Assembly: GCA_038025085.1 (NCBI GenBank)
Contig: CM076140.1
Location: 1,986,501 to 2,050,500, forward strand
Direction of reading: 5' to 3'
From: Tetragonia tetragonoides
Lineage: Eukaryota > Streptophyta > Magnoliopsida > Caryophyllales > Aizoaceae
Length of the DNA: 64,000 bases
Positions 62,796 through 64,000 of the stretch are shown piece after piece. Within the stretch, counting starts at the first letter, position 1. The number at the start of each line of letters is the position of its first letter. Position numbers and translations under genes: made by a program. The notes beneath the pieces were generated by a model, which worked only from the letters and a program-made list of their open reading frames with translations, had not been told where the DNA came from and made no database searches.

Positions 62796-64000
62796 TCAAT
62801 TGACAACTTTTATTCCTGTCAAAGGATTTCCTTCATGAAGCTGAACAGCTACATCACCAACCACCTGCATATTGTCATGCGTGCAACCAGTATCAGAAAG
62901 GGCAATAATTACTAAAACAAATTCCGAGTATAACAGACAATATCACAGCACCAGCATCACAACATAAGCCAATAACAGCAAACAACATTTATTTTTATCT
63001 TCTCCCTCTTCCAATTCAAGAAAACAATCGCACCATGCATTATTTACAAGGAAAACATAGCCCGGTATGCTCCAAGTGGTGTCCATCCTTAAAATTTTCC
63101 TAGCAAATTCAGTGAATCCGAGGAGCTAAAAAGTTCCACACGGAAACATACTAAATGTTAGACATCATCATGAATTAGCCAAGGTAGGTGCAAATCTCTC
63201 AATGAACATCAGGAAATCTTTTAAACTCTCAGTACCTTGGCCATGGATCTGTAGGAATATTCTGTAACCCCAGCTACATGAGGTGTGATTAGAACATTTG
63301 GAAACTGCAAAATGGGATCATTAGGATCAAATGGCTCTGTCCAAGCCACATCGATAGCCAAGCCGCCCAAGTCACCTGATTTGAGATGTTGAGCAACAGC
63401 ATCATAATCCAGGAGACCTCCACGTGCAACATTCACCAGGTAAGCCCCCTGCAATGCAAATTGAAACAGATGAATCATGTATCTTTTTCTTTTATCAACG
63501 ATCAGTCAGCAAGGAGCTCAACAAGAGGATGACATTTTGTTGAACTAGTATATTAACATTCAAAAAAAATAAAAAATAAAAAAATAGCTAGCATACGCAA
63601 AAGTACCTTTTTCATGGATTGTAAAAACGAATGGTTTACCACACCAGCCTACATACAAATATTTGACACATTGTTCAGCATCTCGTCGTGCCAATAAGAA
63701 AATTGCCAGTAGAAAGAAGTTGACATATAGGAAAGTAAATTTATAGTCTCATGGTTCATATTCAAGCAACAAGCAACTATGTCTGCCTTGGCTGCAAATT
63801 TGTATATATCATCATGACCACCCTTTTCATCAACAAGATCATCAACACAATCATTTTCAGCTGGGGAACCTGAAGATGTAGACATTTCTGTAAGATATGT
63901 ATTGAAGAAAGATAAAAGCAGTCAGGAATGAAAAGAAAGCAGTTGTTACACATGTAACAATAATCTCCATACCATTTGGTAGGGGGGAGGTCCAACTACG
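62796..64000 (-). CDS. D-isomer 2-hydroxyacid dehydrogenase, second copy, cut by the window edge
   Basis: Five C-terminal exons are visible (minus strand): 64000-63973 (runs off the edge), 63869-63745, 63648-63607, 63448-63236 and 62864-62796. They match one for one the last exons of the pseudogene at 52603-55753, with identical lengths of 125, 42, 213 and 69 bases. Preserved blocks include VNHSFLQSMKK, YLVNVARGGLLDYDAV, DPNDPILQFPNVLITPHVAG and LHEGNPLTGIKVVN. The donor after the 125-base exon should be GT, as in the sister copy, but reads AT (63744-63743), a C-to-T change on the plus strand. Unless another donor is used, this intron would be retained or the exon skipped, so the copy may be damaged. 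The nucleotide-binding loop lies outside the window and cannot be judged. Confidence 0.75.

Overview
The window is nuclear DNA from a flowering plant, most likely a eudicot. The genes are intron-rich with GT-AG junctions, and they include plant-only families: a chloroplast-targeted Hsp70, a WAT1/EamA transporter, a wall-associated-kinase-like receptor and DICER-LIKE 1 with its miR162 site. AT-rich intergenic DNA holds a Ty1/copia element, LINEs, tRNA-derived SINEs, a Tourist-type MITE and a MULE-like element. I cannot place the species.

Left part (1-9.4 kb): a three-exon WAK-like receptor pseudokinase (+, 974-3331) and an eight-exon soluble inorganic pyrophosphatase (+, 5175-6820) that carries foldback DNA in its last intron. 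Next (9.4-22.3 kb, minus strand) is a complete 20-exon DCL1, the nuclear Dicer that makes plant microRNAs. It holds two putative self-regulation devices. One is a miR162 target split over the exon 12/13 junction. The other is a long hairpin in intron 14, the position from which Arabidopsis expresses miR838, with a miR838-like sequence in its 3' arm. The same gene has a net +1 frame disruption in exon 1, a pair of compensating frameshifts across exons 17/18 in RNase IIIb, a 1.3-kb self-complementary minisatellite in intron 5 and a LINE relic in intron 7. A MULE-like element with 150-bp inverted repeats lies about 0.7 kb upstream of its start.

Middle (22.3-43 kb): a conserved multi-pass membrane protein gene broken by one in-frame TGA (+, 26.85-27.80 kb), the ribosome-biogenesis Brix protein RPF1 (minus, 11 exons), a WAT1-type transporter (minus, 6 exons), a DUF1295 steroid-reductase-like membrane protein (minus, 3 exons), then a gene-poor stretch with a SINE and a MITE.

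Right part (43-64 kb): a 5.8-kb copia element with about 99% identical LTRs but a ruined interior; a GNAT acetyltransferase (minus, 4 exons); a D-isomer 2-hydroxyacid dehydrogenase pseudogene (minus, 8 exons, nonsense codon in the NAD-binding glycine motif); a 5'-truncated LINE and a SINE, both with clear target-site duplications; the stromal Hsp70 gene (+, 8 exons) behind a TATA box and heat-shock-element-like array; and a second copy of the dehydrogenase running off the right edge, with one mutated splice donor. The two dehydrogenase copies share 3' flanking sequence, so they are a segmental duplication now bracketing the Hsp70 gene.

Exon borders were deduced by eye from reading frame, splice consensus and remembered family sequences. 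No alignment or database search was run.
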